From positions 1-64,000 of the forward strand of contig JABDGS010000008.1 in the NCBI GenBank assembly GCA_013285915.1: a stretch of DNA of 64,000 nucleotides, in the 5' to 3' direction. This stretch comes from Bacteroidota bacterium. GTDB lineage: Bacteria > Bacteroidota > Bacteroidia > Chitinophagales > Chitinophagaceae. The first letter of the stretch is position 1, and each line of letters starts with the position of its first letter. Shown piece after piece: positions 35,901-44,852 of this stretch. Under the pieces are notes generated by a model. The model saw nothing but the letters and a program-made list of their open reading frames with translations, made no database searches and was not told the DNA's origin. The position numbers and the translations under genes are program-made.

Positions 35901-36761
35901 ATGAAACGATTAATTGTGTCGCTTACCGGTATTGCCTTGTTTTGCATTGTATACACAAACAGTCAGCCTTACAAAGGCGCTTCCTTTATTAGCCCTTCTA
36001 AAGATTGGAAATTTGGCATTGCCCTCTGGACTTTTCACAGCGTGCCGTTTGCCGACGCGCTTGATAAAATTGACAGTGCAGGCATACAGTACATTGAGCC
36101 CAACACTTTTACCAAAGCTGGTGGCGAACTTAAAGATTCGATTATTATGCAGCTTTCACCCGCAGGCATTATAAAGCTTAAGGCCATGATAGCCGCCAAA
36201 GGGCTTAAATGCGAGTCTGTTTATATTGCAGGCGGCCCAACCATACAATCGTGGGTAAAACAGTTTGATATTGCCAAAGCCATCGGTGTTAAGTTTGTAA
36301 CAACCGAGCCACCGCTGAATATGTGGGATGCTATTGACAGCCTGGCCGGCGTGTACAAAATGAAAGTGGCCATTCACGAGCACTGGAAAGGTTTTAGCCA
36401 CTACTGGAACCCCGATACTACGCTTATGGCTATAAAAGGGCATCCAAATTTTGGTGTATGTGCCGATTTGGGCCATTGGCCAAAAAGTGGTATTAACCCC
36501 ACAGAGGCTATAAAAAAATTAGCTGGTCATATAATCGCGATCCATCTGAAAGATATTGCAGCTTATAACGATACAAAGCTGGTTGACGTGCCTGTGGGCA
36601 CGGGCGTTGTTGATTTTCCGGCTATTTTCCAGGAGCTGAAAAAGCAGGGCTTTAAAGGTTACATATATATTGAGCGCGATGCGGAAGACAAACCTAATAA
36701 CCTGCCATCGGTTATACAGGAGAAAAAATATTATTACGACCAGGTGAATAAGCTAAAATAA
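35901..36761 (+). CDS. sugar phosphate isomerase/epimerase-like TIM barrel, exported
   Basis: A 286-residue xylose-isomerase-like TIM barrel (AP_endonuc_2 superfamily) with a signal peptide (MKRLIVSLTGIALFCIVYTNSQ). Metal/substrate residues typical of the family are visible: YIEPNTF, KFVTTEPP, KVAIHEHWKG, NFGVCADLGHW, IAIHLKD and GYIYIERD, that is the Glu/Asp/His set placed at strand ends. Exported members occur in Bacteroidota glycan metabolism; their reactions include epimerisation or hydration of uncommon sugars. A GH28 gene follows after 79 bp, suggesting joint use in pectin-type glycan breakdown. Confidence 0.85.
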   Translation: MKRLIVSLTGIALFCIVYTNSQPYKGASFISPSKDWKFGIALWTFHSVPFADALDKIDSAGIQYIEPNTFTKAGGELKDSIIMQLSPAGIIKLKAMIAAKGLKCESVYIAGGPTIQSWVKQFDIAKAIGVKFVTTEPPLNMWDAIDSLAGVYKMKVAIHEHWKGFSHYWNPDTTLMAIKGHPNFGVCADLGHWPKSGINPTEAIKKLAGHIIAIHLKDIAAYNDTKLVDVPVGTGVVDFPAIFQELKKQGFKGYIYIERDAEDKPNNLPSVIQEKKYYYDQVNKLK

Positions 36762-36840
36762 ATACCACATCGCGAAATATTTAATATCAAACCCAAAAAA
36801 TATCCATCTTCAATATAAGAATAGATTACGCTGTTGCTGT

Positions 36841-38289
36841 ATGATAAAGTATGTTTTACTGCTGTTGCCACTGTTTGCCCGTGCAGGCGAAGATTATAAA
36901 GCTTCGCTGTTTGGTATACGGTCAGATGGCAGCACGCTAAATACCCGTTCCATACAATACGCGGTTGATTACATTAATAACAAGGGTGGTGGCACGCTGG
37001 TATTTGAAGTTGGCAGGTATATTACCGGCTCAATTCATTTAAAATCAAATGTGTGCATCGAGTTGAAAGAAGGCGCTGTTTTAGTAGGCTCTCTAAACCC
37101 CTTCGATTACGATAAAAATGGCTTTACCGCATTGCTGCTTGCTGATAGCCAGCAAAATATTACCATAACCGGCAAGGGTATAATTGATGGGCAGGGCAGG
37201 CAGGTTGCCGCAAACATTGTTGCGTTGGTACATGGCGGGGTTATTAAAGACCCCCTGGTGCAGGACAGGCCAAATGAAACCATAAGGCCAATGCTTATTT
37301 ATTTTAAAAGCTGCAGTAATGTTACCATCAAAAACGTCACGCTAAAAAATGCAGCTTCATGGGTTGAAACATACGACCAATGCCAGAACCTTAGTATCGA
37401 CAGCATACATGTTTACAGCAAAGCATATTGGAACAACGACGGCGTTGATATTGTTGACTGCAACCACGCAAGTGTTACAAATTGTTTTATTGATGCGGCC
37501 GATGATGGCATTTGTCTTAAATCACACAGCGCGTCTGCTTCCTGCGACAATGTTTTAATACACGGCTGTACCATTCGCAGCAGCGCCAGTGCAATTAAGT
37601 TCGGCACCGCATCTTTCGGCGGTTTTAACCACATACGCATTATTCAAAACAAAGTATATGATACTTACCGTTCAGCAGTTGCCCTTGAAGCTGTTGATGG
37701 TGGGAGTATAAAAGATGTTGTTGTTGACAGCCTTGAAGCCATTAACACAGGCAATGCAATTTTTATACGCGCAGGCAACAGGAACGGCAACCATACCAGC
37801 AGTGTTAGTGATATACACTTAAGCAATATTTCTGTTGAAATAGCAACCACCAAGGCCGATGCCGGTTATGAATATGAAGGCCCCGTTGAAGATGAACCAC
37901 GCAATATATCACCAATGGTTTTTGCAGGCTTGCCGGGTGTGCCGTTAACAGGCATACATCTATCAAATATTACCATCACCTATCCCGGCGGCGGTAATGC
38001 ATTTATCGCCAACCGCAGCCTTGATGCTTTAGACAGTATTCCTGAATTGCCTGCTAAGTACCCTGAATTTTCCATGTTTAAGGAATTGCCTGCGTGGGCT
38101 TTGTACATAAGGCATGCGAAAGATGTAGATATGCAGCAAGTAACATTTACCTGTGCTGCTAAAGACTACCGCACAGCAGTTGTGCTTGATGACGTACAGT
38201 CGGCCAATATAACGGCACTAACAATAAAAGAACCGGGTAATAAAAAGCCTGTCTTTCAGCACAACACAAAAGGCATTGCAATAAAATAG
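36841..38289 (+). CDS. glycoside hydrolase family 28 (polygalacturonase-like)
   Basis: A 482-residue right-handed parallel beta-helix enzyme with a short signal (MIKYVLLLLPLFARAG). It opens with the pectinase-type start (ASLFGIRSDGSTLNTRSIQYAVDYINNKGGGTLVFEVGRYITGSIHL). Catalytic landmarks are NND at 198-200 (canonical NTD), DD at 221-222 in DAADDGICLKS, HG at 241-242 and IKFG at 252-255 in place of RIK. The changes from NTD and GHG/RIK suggest an exo- or side-chain-acting relative, such as exo-polygalacturonidase or rhamnogalacturonan-type, rather than a classic endo-polygalacturonase. Likely acts in the periplasm on galacturonan-like oligosaccharides. Confidence 0.85.
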   Translation: MIKYVLLLLPLFARAGEDYKASLFGIRSDGSTLNTRSIQYAVDYINNKGGGTLVFEVGRYITGSIHLKSNVCIELKEGAVLVGSLNPFDYDKNGFTALLLADSQQNITITGKGIIDGQGRQVAANIVALVHGGVIKDPLVQDRPNETIRPMLIYFKSCSNVTIKNVTLKNAASWVETYDQCQNLSIDSIHVYSKAYWNNDGVDIVDCNHASVTNCFIDAADDGICLKSHSASASCDNVLIHGCTIRSSASAIKFGTASFGGFNHIRIIQNKVYDTYRSAVALEAVDGGSIKDVVVDSLEAINTGNAIFIRAGNRNGNHTSSVSDIHLSNISVEIATTKADAGYEYEGPVEDEPRNISPMVFAGLPGVPLTGIHLSNITITYPGGGNAFIANRSLDALDSIPELPAKYPEFSMFKELPAWALYIRHAKDVDMQQVTFTCAAKDYRTAVVLDDVQSANITALTIKEPGNKKPVFQHNTKGIAIK

Positions 38290-38313
38290 CTACCAGGTTT
38301 ATTCCGAAGGTGT

Positions 38314-38799
38314 TCACCGCTTCCCAAACCCTTTGGGAAAACGGTCCGCAACAAGGTTTAGCTGTATGCCATATTCAAGATATGCTTTAAGGCCGGCCAG
38401 CACCCAGGTAAACCCGCCGGTTGAGTCAAGTGCCTTTTTTACTACCTCGTCGCCTGTGCCTTTAAATCCTGAATTTGTTACATTTAAAAATGTGTAGTTA
38501 TTTTCATAAGGGGTAAACACCCACTCAATTCTTGTATAACCGGCGGCATCGCTGCCCCAATCCATAACAATCCTTTTATTTGCTTCAACAGTTAATACTT
38601 TAACATGGGCGTGCACATTATACATCTCCCAATCCCATTGCACTGTTTTACCTTCTTCAATTCTTCCACTGCTTTTTGTAAACCAAAACTTAGTAATTTT
38701 TTCAGGGTCAACTATAGCGTCAAATACCTCTGCAATTGGCTTGCGTATTAGCATGCCTGTTTCAGCAATTGGGTCAATATGTAATAGTAAATCTCCCAT
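38314..38799 (-). CDS. AHSA1/SRPBCC-domain protein
   Basis: A 161-residue soluble protein with the START-like AHSA1 fold: IRKPIAEVFDAIVDPEKITKFWFTKSSGRIEEGKTVQWDWEMY, then IVMDWGSDAAGYTRIEWVFTPYENNYTFLNVTNSGF and a long C-terminal helix (GGFTWVLAGLKAYLEYG). Members bind small hydrophobic ligands or act as Hsp90-cochaperone-like folds; most bacterial ones are uncharacterised. Convergent with the GH28 gene (24 bp between stops), so operon membership is excluded. Confidence 0.85.
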   Translation of the reverse strand: MGDLLLHIDPIAETGMLIRKPIAEVFDAIVDPEKITKFWFTKSSGRIEEGKTVQWDWEMYNVHAHVKVLTVEANKRIVMDWGSDAAGYTRIEWVFTPYENNYTFLNVTNSGFKGTGDEVVKKALDSTGGFTWVLAGLKAYLEYGIQLNLVADRFPKGFGKR

Positions 38800-38803
38800 A
38801 ACA

Positions 38804-38811
38804 CAAAGCTA
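38804..38811 (-). promoter_or_regulatory. putative -7 box of the AHSA1 gene
   Basis: TAGCTTTG on the minus strand (CAAAGCTA on plus) matches TAnnTTTG and abuts the ATG at 38799, implying a leaderless transcript. Confidence 0.3.
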
Positions 38812-38879
38812 TACAAACTTATTTTATGCGGCTCTAATGACATCTTGCATGATGCTTTATGCCAACCGGGTAGATATTT

Positions 38880-40880
38880 TTATTTCCTCAACACTGCCTT
38901 CAAATTTTTAGGAACTACCGCAAGTTTTTCGCCGGTAAATAGATCTGTTTGCGGGTTAACCGATAGATAGTCGCTAAATATTGCCGGCAATTGTTGTGCA
39001 ATGGCAAGTATGTTGCCCTCCATTGACCCTGTTCTGTCAGTATCCGGTTGCGAATTCATATAAAAGAGTACATCAAAACCGTTATCAAACATATAGGCAT
39101 ACGTTTCAAGCCCGCATAAACCGCCATTATGCTGCAGTCTGCCAGCTGTTCTGTACCAGTCTTTGGCAAAGCAATCTGTGCATCCTGTACTGGGTGTTGT
39201 AATTGAATCAAGCCAGTTGGGTTTTATAGGTGCAACCCTTTTTTTCACCCGGTCAACAGCAGTTAAAAATTTCATGTGGTCAACAATATCTATTACCCAG
39301 GCGCCCTCGGCTTCTGTCGCATTTATACTCAGGTTATCCGGATCACAGGTCCTGTACGGGTTTGGGTAATAGGTTACTTCATTAACTTTATTATGAATAT
39401 CTATAATTGACATTTTTGCCACATCTATGCCCAGCGGCGCCATAATATCTTTTATATAATCAGGGTATTCGCTGCGTCCGCTTTTCAATTCAATTATTTT
39501 GCCAAGCACTGCATAATTAAAATTTGCATACATGGGCATTTGCCCTGGGTTATATAGCAACACAACCTTAGATATCACACTCGATATATATTTTGTTTTT
39601 GCAGTGCTGTAGTCAAGGTTGTTATAAGTCTCTGGCCCTGGCACACCTAGTGAAACAACGCTGTCGTTAAAACCGCTTGTATGCTCAAGCAGGTTATCAA
39701 TGGTTATATTATTTAGCCTAACATCTTTTTTACTTAACGTGTTTAAAAACGGGTAATCACGAAAAGGATGATCAGAAAGCCTGATGATACCATCATTAAC
39801 TAAATGAATAATGCCATAAGCGGTTATTTGTTTGCTGAGGCTCCCAATTCTAAAGCGGTTATCTACCCTGAGTTTTTCGCCTGTAGCAGTATTAGATACC
39901 CCATAGCTTTTTGCAAAAATAAGCCTGTCGTCATAGGCTACAGCCATAGTAAAACCAGGCATGTGCATGGTAGGGTATTTACCCATAAGACCGTTTATAT
40001 CATTGTCAATTTTATTTATGGCAGCAGTATTTTGTGGAACGGAGGCCCATACACCTGAATACTTGGCTTCGCCACCAGCCTCATACCCGCAAATGTCAAT
40101 TTCATTATAGTTCTGGTAATAGTATTCGTCAGAAACATGTTGAAAATTGTCGCTGGTTTCGTTATACCAAAAAGCATAAGGTGTTGCCGCGCGTTTTTCA
40201 TATATGCCGCAGAATTTTACAGTTCCGTTAACGTTGTATGGATATAATTGAACAGGCATATAGCCCTGCGCAGACAATTGTTTATTTCTTGCTTCAAAAT
40301 CAGTGGTATTTAATGTATGAAAGGAAGCCCATGGCGTACTTAGGTCGTCTTTCAAAAATAACGCGGCAATACATTCCTGCCCGTTTGCCATATAACCGCA
40401 TACTTTTACGGGTTTGTAACCCTGCTGTTTATAGGTATTAAAAATAGCCTGGTAACTGCTAACGGGTATAAGGTATCTAACATACCAGCCTGTGGCGGGT
40501 GTATTTTTAACCCACAGGCCGGTGTAATAATCGGCGCCATTACAATTAAAGGCAGAAATATCTGCAAGCCTGTAACCTTGTGCCGGCAGGGTTTTAAAGT
40601 CATTCTCAAACTGTGCACGGTTTAAGCCATGGTGCGCTATAAAAGCCTTATGCTGGATATTTGCCTCAAACAACACTGAATATTTAATACTGTTGTTTAC
40701 GCAATACCCATTTAAGCGTTTTGGGTAAAAGCCGCTTGCCATAAAAGTATTAAACTGGCTTTGGTATTGCGCAGCATCAAGGCCGTACCGTGTTGCCCAT
40801 GCCTGTGCAAAATTTTTGTTTACAAAAACGGTTAACAGTATAACTGTTAATAAAAGATGGGTTGGTTTATGAAGTTTCAT
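38880..40880 (-). CDS. beta-lactamase-fold serine hydrolase with five N-terminal tandem repeats
   Basis: About 666 residues from the Met at 40880 (MKLHKPTHLLLTVILLTVFVNKNFAQ signal; the in-frame Met at 40910 is too far out). Five repeats of about 45-50 residues follow, each 'W.(t/r)..gl....Y...F......GY.p......n....Y..l(f/w)', the BTRD1/polyglycine-hydrolase type. The C-terminal 350 residues are a class-C beta-lactamase fold: SLSK about residue 345 (nucleophile and Lys), YANFNYAVLGKIIE (Tyr motif) and QHNGGLCGLET (H-x-G-G triad). It is probably an exported peptidase or esterase rather than an antibiotic-resistance enzyme; the repeat plus hydrolase architecture is shared with fungal polyglycine hydrolases. 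Confidence 0.85.
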   Translation of the reverse strand: MKLHKPTHLLLTVILLTVFVNKNFAQAWATRYGLDAAQYQSQFNTFMASGFYPKRLNGYCVNNSIKYSVLFEANIQHKAFIAHHGLNRAQFENDFKTLPAQGYRLADISAFNCNGADYYTGLWVKNTPATGWYVRYLIPVSSYQAIFNTYKQQGYKPVKVCGYMANGQECIAALFLKDDLSTPWASFHTLNTTDFEARNKQLSAQGYMPVQLYPYNVNGTVKFCGIYEKRAATPYAFWYNETSDNFQHVSDEYYYQNYNEIDICGYEAGGEAKYSGVWASVPQNTAAINKIDNDINGLMGKYPTMHMPGFTMAVAYDDRLIFAKSYGVSNTATGEKLRVDNRFRIGSLSKQITAYGIIHLVNDGIIRLSDHPFRDYPFLNTLSKKDVRLNNITIDNLLEHTSGFNDSVVSLGVPGPETYNNLDYSTAKTKYISSVISKVVLLYNPGQMPMYANFNYAVLGKIIELKSGRSEYPDYIKDIMAPLGIDVAKMSIIDIHNKVNEVTYYPNPYRTCDPDNLSINATEAEGAWVIDIVDHMKFLTAVDRVKKRVAPIKPNWLDSITTPSTGCTDCFAKDWYRTAGRLQHNGGLCGLETYAYMFDNGFDVLFYMNSQPDTDRTGSMEGNILAIAQQLPAIFSDYLSVNPQTDLFTGEKLAVVPKNLKAVLRK

Positions 40881-41032
40881 AATTAATGGTTTTGAGTTTA
40901 TTAAATGCACTGTAAAGGTTGCTAAAGTGTTTGCCTTTTTAAATACACGTTTAGAGTGATTTTGCTATACACCAAAATAATTACCACATACACTAAAATG
41001 GGTATGGCATGCAGCTTGCATCACTAAAGGGA

Positions 41033-41419
41033 ATGGAACATCATAACGATCTAATAGCAAAAGCCCGCGCACTTGAACAGGAAGAAAAGCCTGAAGAGGC
41101 CGCCGCTTTCTATGAAAAAGTAGTGAAGGAAGATGCCCTAAATGAAAATGCTATTGGTCGCCTGCTCATTATTTACCGGAAATTAAAAGAATACCGTAAA
41201 GAGATGCAATTGTTAAATGCATCAATAAAAGCCGGTACCACCAAAGTACAGGATAAGCAGGCGGCATGGAGCAAAAAGCACCCAAAGGCAGCGAAGGCCA
41301 GTAAGTATTTATTGTACATTTTAAGCACAGCAAAAACAAAAGCCTTTACCAATTACGAAGAACCTGCAGTACAAAGCTGGCGCAAAAGAAAGGAGGGCCT
41401 GGCGAAGAAAATGAAATGA
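41033..41419 (+). CDS. small TPR-like protein
   Basis: About 128 residues. ATG 41033 is preferred over the Met at 41009 because an AAAGGG sequence lies 4-8 bp before it. Residues about 5-55 form one or two TPR-like helical hairpins (IAKARALEQEEKPEEAAAFYEKVVKEDALNENAIGRLLIIYRKLKEYRKEMQLL). The rest is highly basic (AAWSKKHPKAAKASKYLLYIL, QSWRKRKEGLAKKMK). No signal peptide, so cytoplasmic. It may bind nucleic acid or a partner protein; no recognised family beyond TPR. Confidence 0.65.
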   Translation: MEHHNDLIAKARALEQEEKPEEAAAFYEKVVKEDALNENAIGRLLIIYRKLKEYRKEMQLLNASIKAGTTKVQDKQAAWSKKHPKAAKASKYLLYILSTAKTKAFTNYEEPAVQSWRKRKEGLAKKMK

Positions 41420-41472
41420 TTTTATAACAATTACCTGCTTTTGCAGGTGACGCTGCACGATAAGCAGTACTA

Positions 41473-42567
41473 TCACTTTCTTGCATTTTTAGTAATTGCG
41501 CGGTACCTTGCAAATCTTATTGCCTGGTAACTTTTTACAAAAAATCCGGTATCAGGGAACCGATACTTTATATTAATCCGCAGATTTTTAAACAGCGTTG
41601 CATACAATTTCATTTTTGGTAATTTTACCCCTGAAGTAAAAGTGAGTATATCAACTTTAGCATTAACATTGCAGGGGATGGGCGCATAAACACCGTGTTG
41701 CAATAAAATATAACAGCCATAATCAAACAGGTGTTCTTTCTTTTCCAGCACTGCCAGCTTACGGGCCTTATCCCAAAAGTTTTTATTTTCTTTGCTATTA
41801 AGTAAAGCAATATCAACAATCCAGTTTAAATTATCCATTTGCCGGTTTACCACGGCATGTATAATTATCATAAAAACTTCATATTCAATTGACGGCTTCA
41901 GCGCACCGGGCAGAAGACTGTAACTTTCAAGATTTTGCATCAATTTCTCGTTAAACTGTTTGGAGCATAGTGATCCAAATTTCCAATGCAGGTCAAGCCG
42001 CGTTCCAGTAAGGGAATGAGTAAAATCAAATGAATGAGAAAAAGCAGTAATTAAACCGAAGTGTTTAAAAAGCAAAGGCTCTTTTGCCTTATCTGCTTCA
42101 TAACCAATAGTCTTTAAAATTTCGAGTGCTTTTTTTATTTCGGCTGGCCGGATCAGAACATCAAAATCCGCCATGGATCTCAATTCCGGCAGTACGTAAA
42201 ATGACATTATAGAAGCCCCTTTAATAACTATGGGTTGTATTCCGTGCTTTAGCAAAGTTGCGTTCACAACTTTTAACTGGTTAAAAGTATGTTGGGTTTT
42301 AAGCCACCAATACTTATATATAACTTTTAAACGCTTATCATGCAAAGTGGCAATGCCCCATTGTTTGTTTTTATGCATAAAAAAAGGCACCAACCGCAAA
42401 CACCTGTAATCCATTTCATTCATCACTACAGTTGCTTCCCATTCCCTCACAGCTGCGCTATGCCCGCTTGCTGATTTAGCGATGCACGCTTTTATCATAA
42501 GCAACTGCGTTTTGCTTAGGCTATCGGTTGTATTAAAACCATTTAATTTCATCGGCAATATTTTCAA
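41473..42567 (-). CDS. nucleotidyltransferase family protein (NTP_transf_5-like)
   Basis: A 364-residue cytoplasmic protein of the PF14907-type nucleotidyltransferases. The active-site segment is VIKGASIMSFYVLPELRSMADFDVLIRP: KGAS at 116-119 replaces the usual GSxA and DFD at 134-136 supplies metal-binding Asp residues. A helical C-terminal domain follows (YEVFMIIIHAVVNRQMDNLNWIVDIALL). Such proteins occur as accessory genes in lasso-peptide clusters and other PqqD/HprK-containing systems, where they may transfer a nucleotide to a peptide or sugar. This is the last gene of the minus-strand operon; its start overlaps the ABC gene by 35 bp (Met at 42552 is an alternative). Confidence 0.8.
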   Translation of the reverse strand: MKILPMKLNGFNTTDSLSKTQLLMIKACIAKSASGHSAAVREWEATVVMNEMDYRCLRLVPFFMHKNKQWGIATLHDKRLKVIYKYWWLKTQHTFNQLKVVNATLLKHGIQPIVIKGASIMSFYVLPELRSMADFDVLIRPAEIKKALEILKTIGYEADKAKEPLLFKHFGLITAFSHSFDFTHSLTGTRLDLHWKFGSLCSKQFNEKLMQNLESYSLLPGALKPSIEYEVFMIIIHAVVNRQMDNLNWIVDIALLNSKENKNFWDKARKLAVLEKKEHLFDYGCYILLQHGVYAPIPCNVNAKVDILTFTSGVKLPKMKLYATLFKNLRINIKYRFPDTGFFVKSYQAIRFARYRAITKNARK

Positions 42568-44158
42568 AGCCCTCCTGGTGACTGATAATTATTATGATCG
42601 CGTTATTTTTTGCGTTAACAACTTCTTTTTTTATTTCGCTTATAGCATACTCATCCAAATGGTTAAGTGGTTCGTCTAAAATAATAAGGTCTGATGAACG
42701 AAGCCATTCACGGATAAGCGCAATACGCCTGGCTTCACCGCCAGACAGGCCTTCCCCCTTTTCACCTATCCTTCTCAGCTCAGGCGGCCCACCTGGTAAT
42801 AACGCAGATAGCCAGTTGCCTGTCAATCCGGCCCATGCTTCAGCTGGTGAAGGGTGGCCAAATAAAACGTTATCTTTTATTGTGCCGGTAAACATGGGGG
42901 CATCCTGGTGCAAAAACGCAAACCGGCTCCTAAGTGCTTTCAACTCTTCCCAGACTGTTTCTTTGCCATTAATGCATAGTTTGCCATGTTGTGGCTGCAG
43001 CAGGCCAAGCAGTATATGCGCAGTGGTGGATTTGCCACTTCCATTAGCACCATGCCACAGGTATATTTTGCCTTTCTCCAGCCGCACGCAAATATTATTT
43101 ATGGCCGCGTTGCCACCGTATGAAAATGAAACATTATTTATTGAAATCGTATCAACCTTTGGAATATCATTTAATGGTAACCCCGCAGCATCGTCTTCCG
43201 ATGGCAGCTCAAAAAAAGCAGCTATTGTTTTTGCAGCTTCCTGTCCTTCCATAAAACTCACTATTGCCGCAGGCACATTCGCCATATTGTTTTGTATAAC
43301 GCTCACAATAAGCAAAACAAGCAGCAGGCTGGTAAAGTTTATGTAACCAACCTGTACCCAGTAAATGCCGGTAATAAAAATAACAACCCTTACAAGGTTA
43401 ATACACACCTGGTTTATCGCCCGCCAGCGGGATTGGCTAATTACCATTGCTTTATTAGTGGCCAGGAACACCTGCGTATTTTCATTGTTACGTGCTGCAG
43501 ATCGCTGGTAGCCGCGGCCCATTTTAAGCAGGTCAAACTGGTCAACAGTAGCGGCAACCCAAAAATGTTGCTCACGCCACGCATTATGAAATTTTTTAAG
43601 GTAAGGCCTTACCCGGGTGGTTGAATAAAAATGCAATCCTGCAGTTAATAATAAGCCTGCAGAGCAAACAATAAACATTGGTACGTTTATAAGCAATATG
43701 GTTAATGCCAGTACAAGTACAAGAACAGTATTTACAATTACCATCTCTAGTAAAGCGGCCATACCCTGCCTTAGGCGCCATGCTTCTATCATCATCATAT
43801 CAAAAAAATAAACCCTGTTTTTGTTGTGAAAAACCAGCCATTCAATACTGTTCATTTTTTTCCAAATCCGCTCTCCTAATTTTAGCGAGAACTCCTGCAT
43901 AATTGATGCATTCACTTTTGACTGCATATGCGCGGCTATACCGCCAATGGTAAACATACCTATAACACCAATACTAAGCCATGTTATATATGCTGCGTTA
44001 TTATTATGATTTTTTTGCAGAAAATGATACAGTATATAGGGCCACACAGCAGAAAACAATATTCTTACGCAGCCATAAAGCAGCGATAAAAAAAGTTGCC
44101 GGCGCGGCAAGGACACTAAGAATCCAGTCCAGTTTGTATCTTTTAGTTTTGTTTCCAA
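42533..44158 (-). CDS. ABC-type exporter (fused membrane and ATPase domains)
   Basis: A 541-residue half-transporter. Membrane helices lie within about 20-300 (YGCVRILFSAVWPYILYHFL; IVNTVLVLVLALTILLINV; VCINLVRVVIFITGIYWVQV). The ATPase domain is complete: Walker A GANGSGKST (370-378), signature LSGGE (471-475), Walker B LIILDE (491-496) and H-loop His527. There is no C39 peptidase domain at the N-terminus, so it does not itself remove a leader. It would work as a homodimer exporting a lipid, peptide or glycan-linked product. It lies between a glycosyltransferase (2 bp away) and the nucleotidyltransferase, with which it overlaps. Confidence 0.9.
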   Translation of the reverse strand: METKLKDTNWTGFLVSLPRRQLFLSLLYGCVRILFSAVWPYILYHFLQKNHNNNAAYITWLSIGVIGMFTIGGIAAHMQSKVNASIMQEFSLKLGERIWKKMNSIEWLVFHNKNRVYFFDMMMIEAWRLRQGMAALLEMVIVNTVLVLVLALTILLINVPMFIVCSAGLLLTAGLHFYSTTRVRPYLKKFHNAWREQHFWVAATVDQFDLLKMGRGYQRSAARNNENTQVFLATNKAMVISQSRWRAINQVCINLVRVVIFITGIYWVQVGYINFTSLLLVLLIVSVIQNNMANVPAAIVSFMEGQEAAKTIAAFFELPSEDDAAGLPLNDIPKVDTISINNVSFSYGGNAAINNICVRLEKGKIYLWHGANGSGKSTTAHILLGLLQPQHGKLCINGKETVWEELKALRSRFAFLHQDAPMFTGTIKDNVLFGHPSPAEAWAGLTGNWLSALLPGGPPELRRIGEKGEGLSGGEARRIALIREWLRSSDLIILDEPLNHLDEYAISEIKKEVVNAKNNAIIIIISHQEGFENIADEIKWF

Positions 44159-44159
44159 T

Positions 44160-44852
44160 TTAGCTTAAACTATCCAATCCGCGTTTTTTATCAATATGCG
44201 ATTTTAATATTTTAAGATACGCATTTTTATTTACACCCCGGGTTGTATTAGCATTATGCACGCGCCTGTATGCCAGCACTTCCTCAACCATTACCATGTT
44301 TTTATTATCACGAACAAGCCGGCTAAACCATTCAATAAAATCCCCCATGCTTATTTTTTCATCAAACCCACCATATTTAACAAAGTTTAAGCGGTGTGTA
44401 AGCATTGTTGTTTTAAAATAGCCTTTTATGGGTTTTAAACGTGCTGCGTATCCATGGCTATGGTCACCTGGTGATATTGTATCAAATTCGCTGATGTACG
44501 TAAAACACATATCAGCATCATCGCGTTCCATCTGCAGCATTTGCTTTTTCAGCTTATCGTTATGCCACAAATCATCAGCATCAAGAAGGGCTATGTAGTT
44601 TGCTGTTGATGCTGCTACTCCTGTATTTAACGCGGTAGCTACGCCCGTATGCGGCAGCGGTATAATTTGAATATTTGCATAAGTTACTTCCAGCTGATGT
44701 AACACAGCCAGGGTGCCGTCGGTACTGCCGTCATCAACAACAATTATCTTAATATTTTGCCAGCTTTGCCGCACTGCCGATTCAATGGCTTCCGCAACAA
44801 ATGCCTCGCAATTATATACGGCAATAATAACGTCAATTAATGGTTCATTCAT
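44160..44852 (-). CDS. family 2 glycosyltransferase
   Basis: A 230-residue GT-A glycosyltransferase with one GT2 domain: IDVIIAVYNCEAFVAEAIESAVRQSWQNIKIIVVDDGSTDGT at the N-terminus and LLDADDLWHNDKLKKQM as the DxD metal site (about residue 92). No membrane segment, so it acts in the cytoplasm from a nucleotide sugar. The start overlaps the end of the preceding two-domain glycosyltransferase by 4 bp (ATGA type), and the ABC exporter begins 2 bp after its stop, giving strong translational coupling. Acceptor unknown. Confidence 0.9.
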   Translation of the reverse strand: MNEPLIDVIIAVYNCEAFVAEAIESAVRQSWQNIKIIVVDDGSTDGTLAVLHQLEVTYANIQIIPLPHTGVATALNTGVAASTANYIALLDADDLWHNDKLKKQMLQMERDDADMCFTYISEFDTISPGDHSHGYAARLKPIKGYFKTTMLTHRLNFVKYGGFDEKISMGDFIEWFSRLVRDNKNMVMVEEVLAYRRVHNANTTRGVNKNAYLKILKSHIDKKRGLDSLS

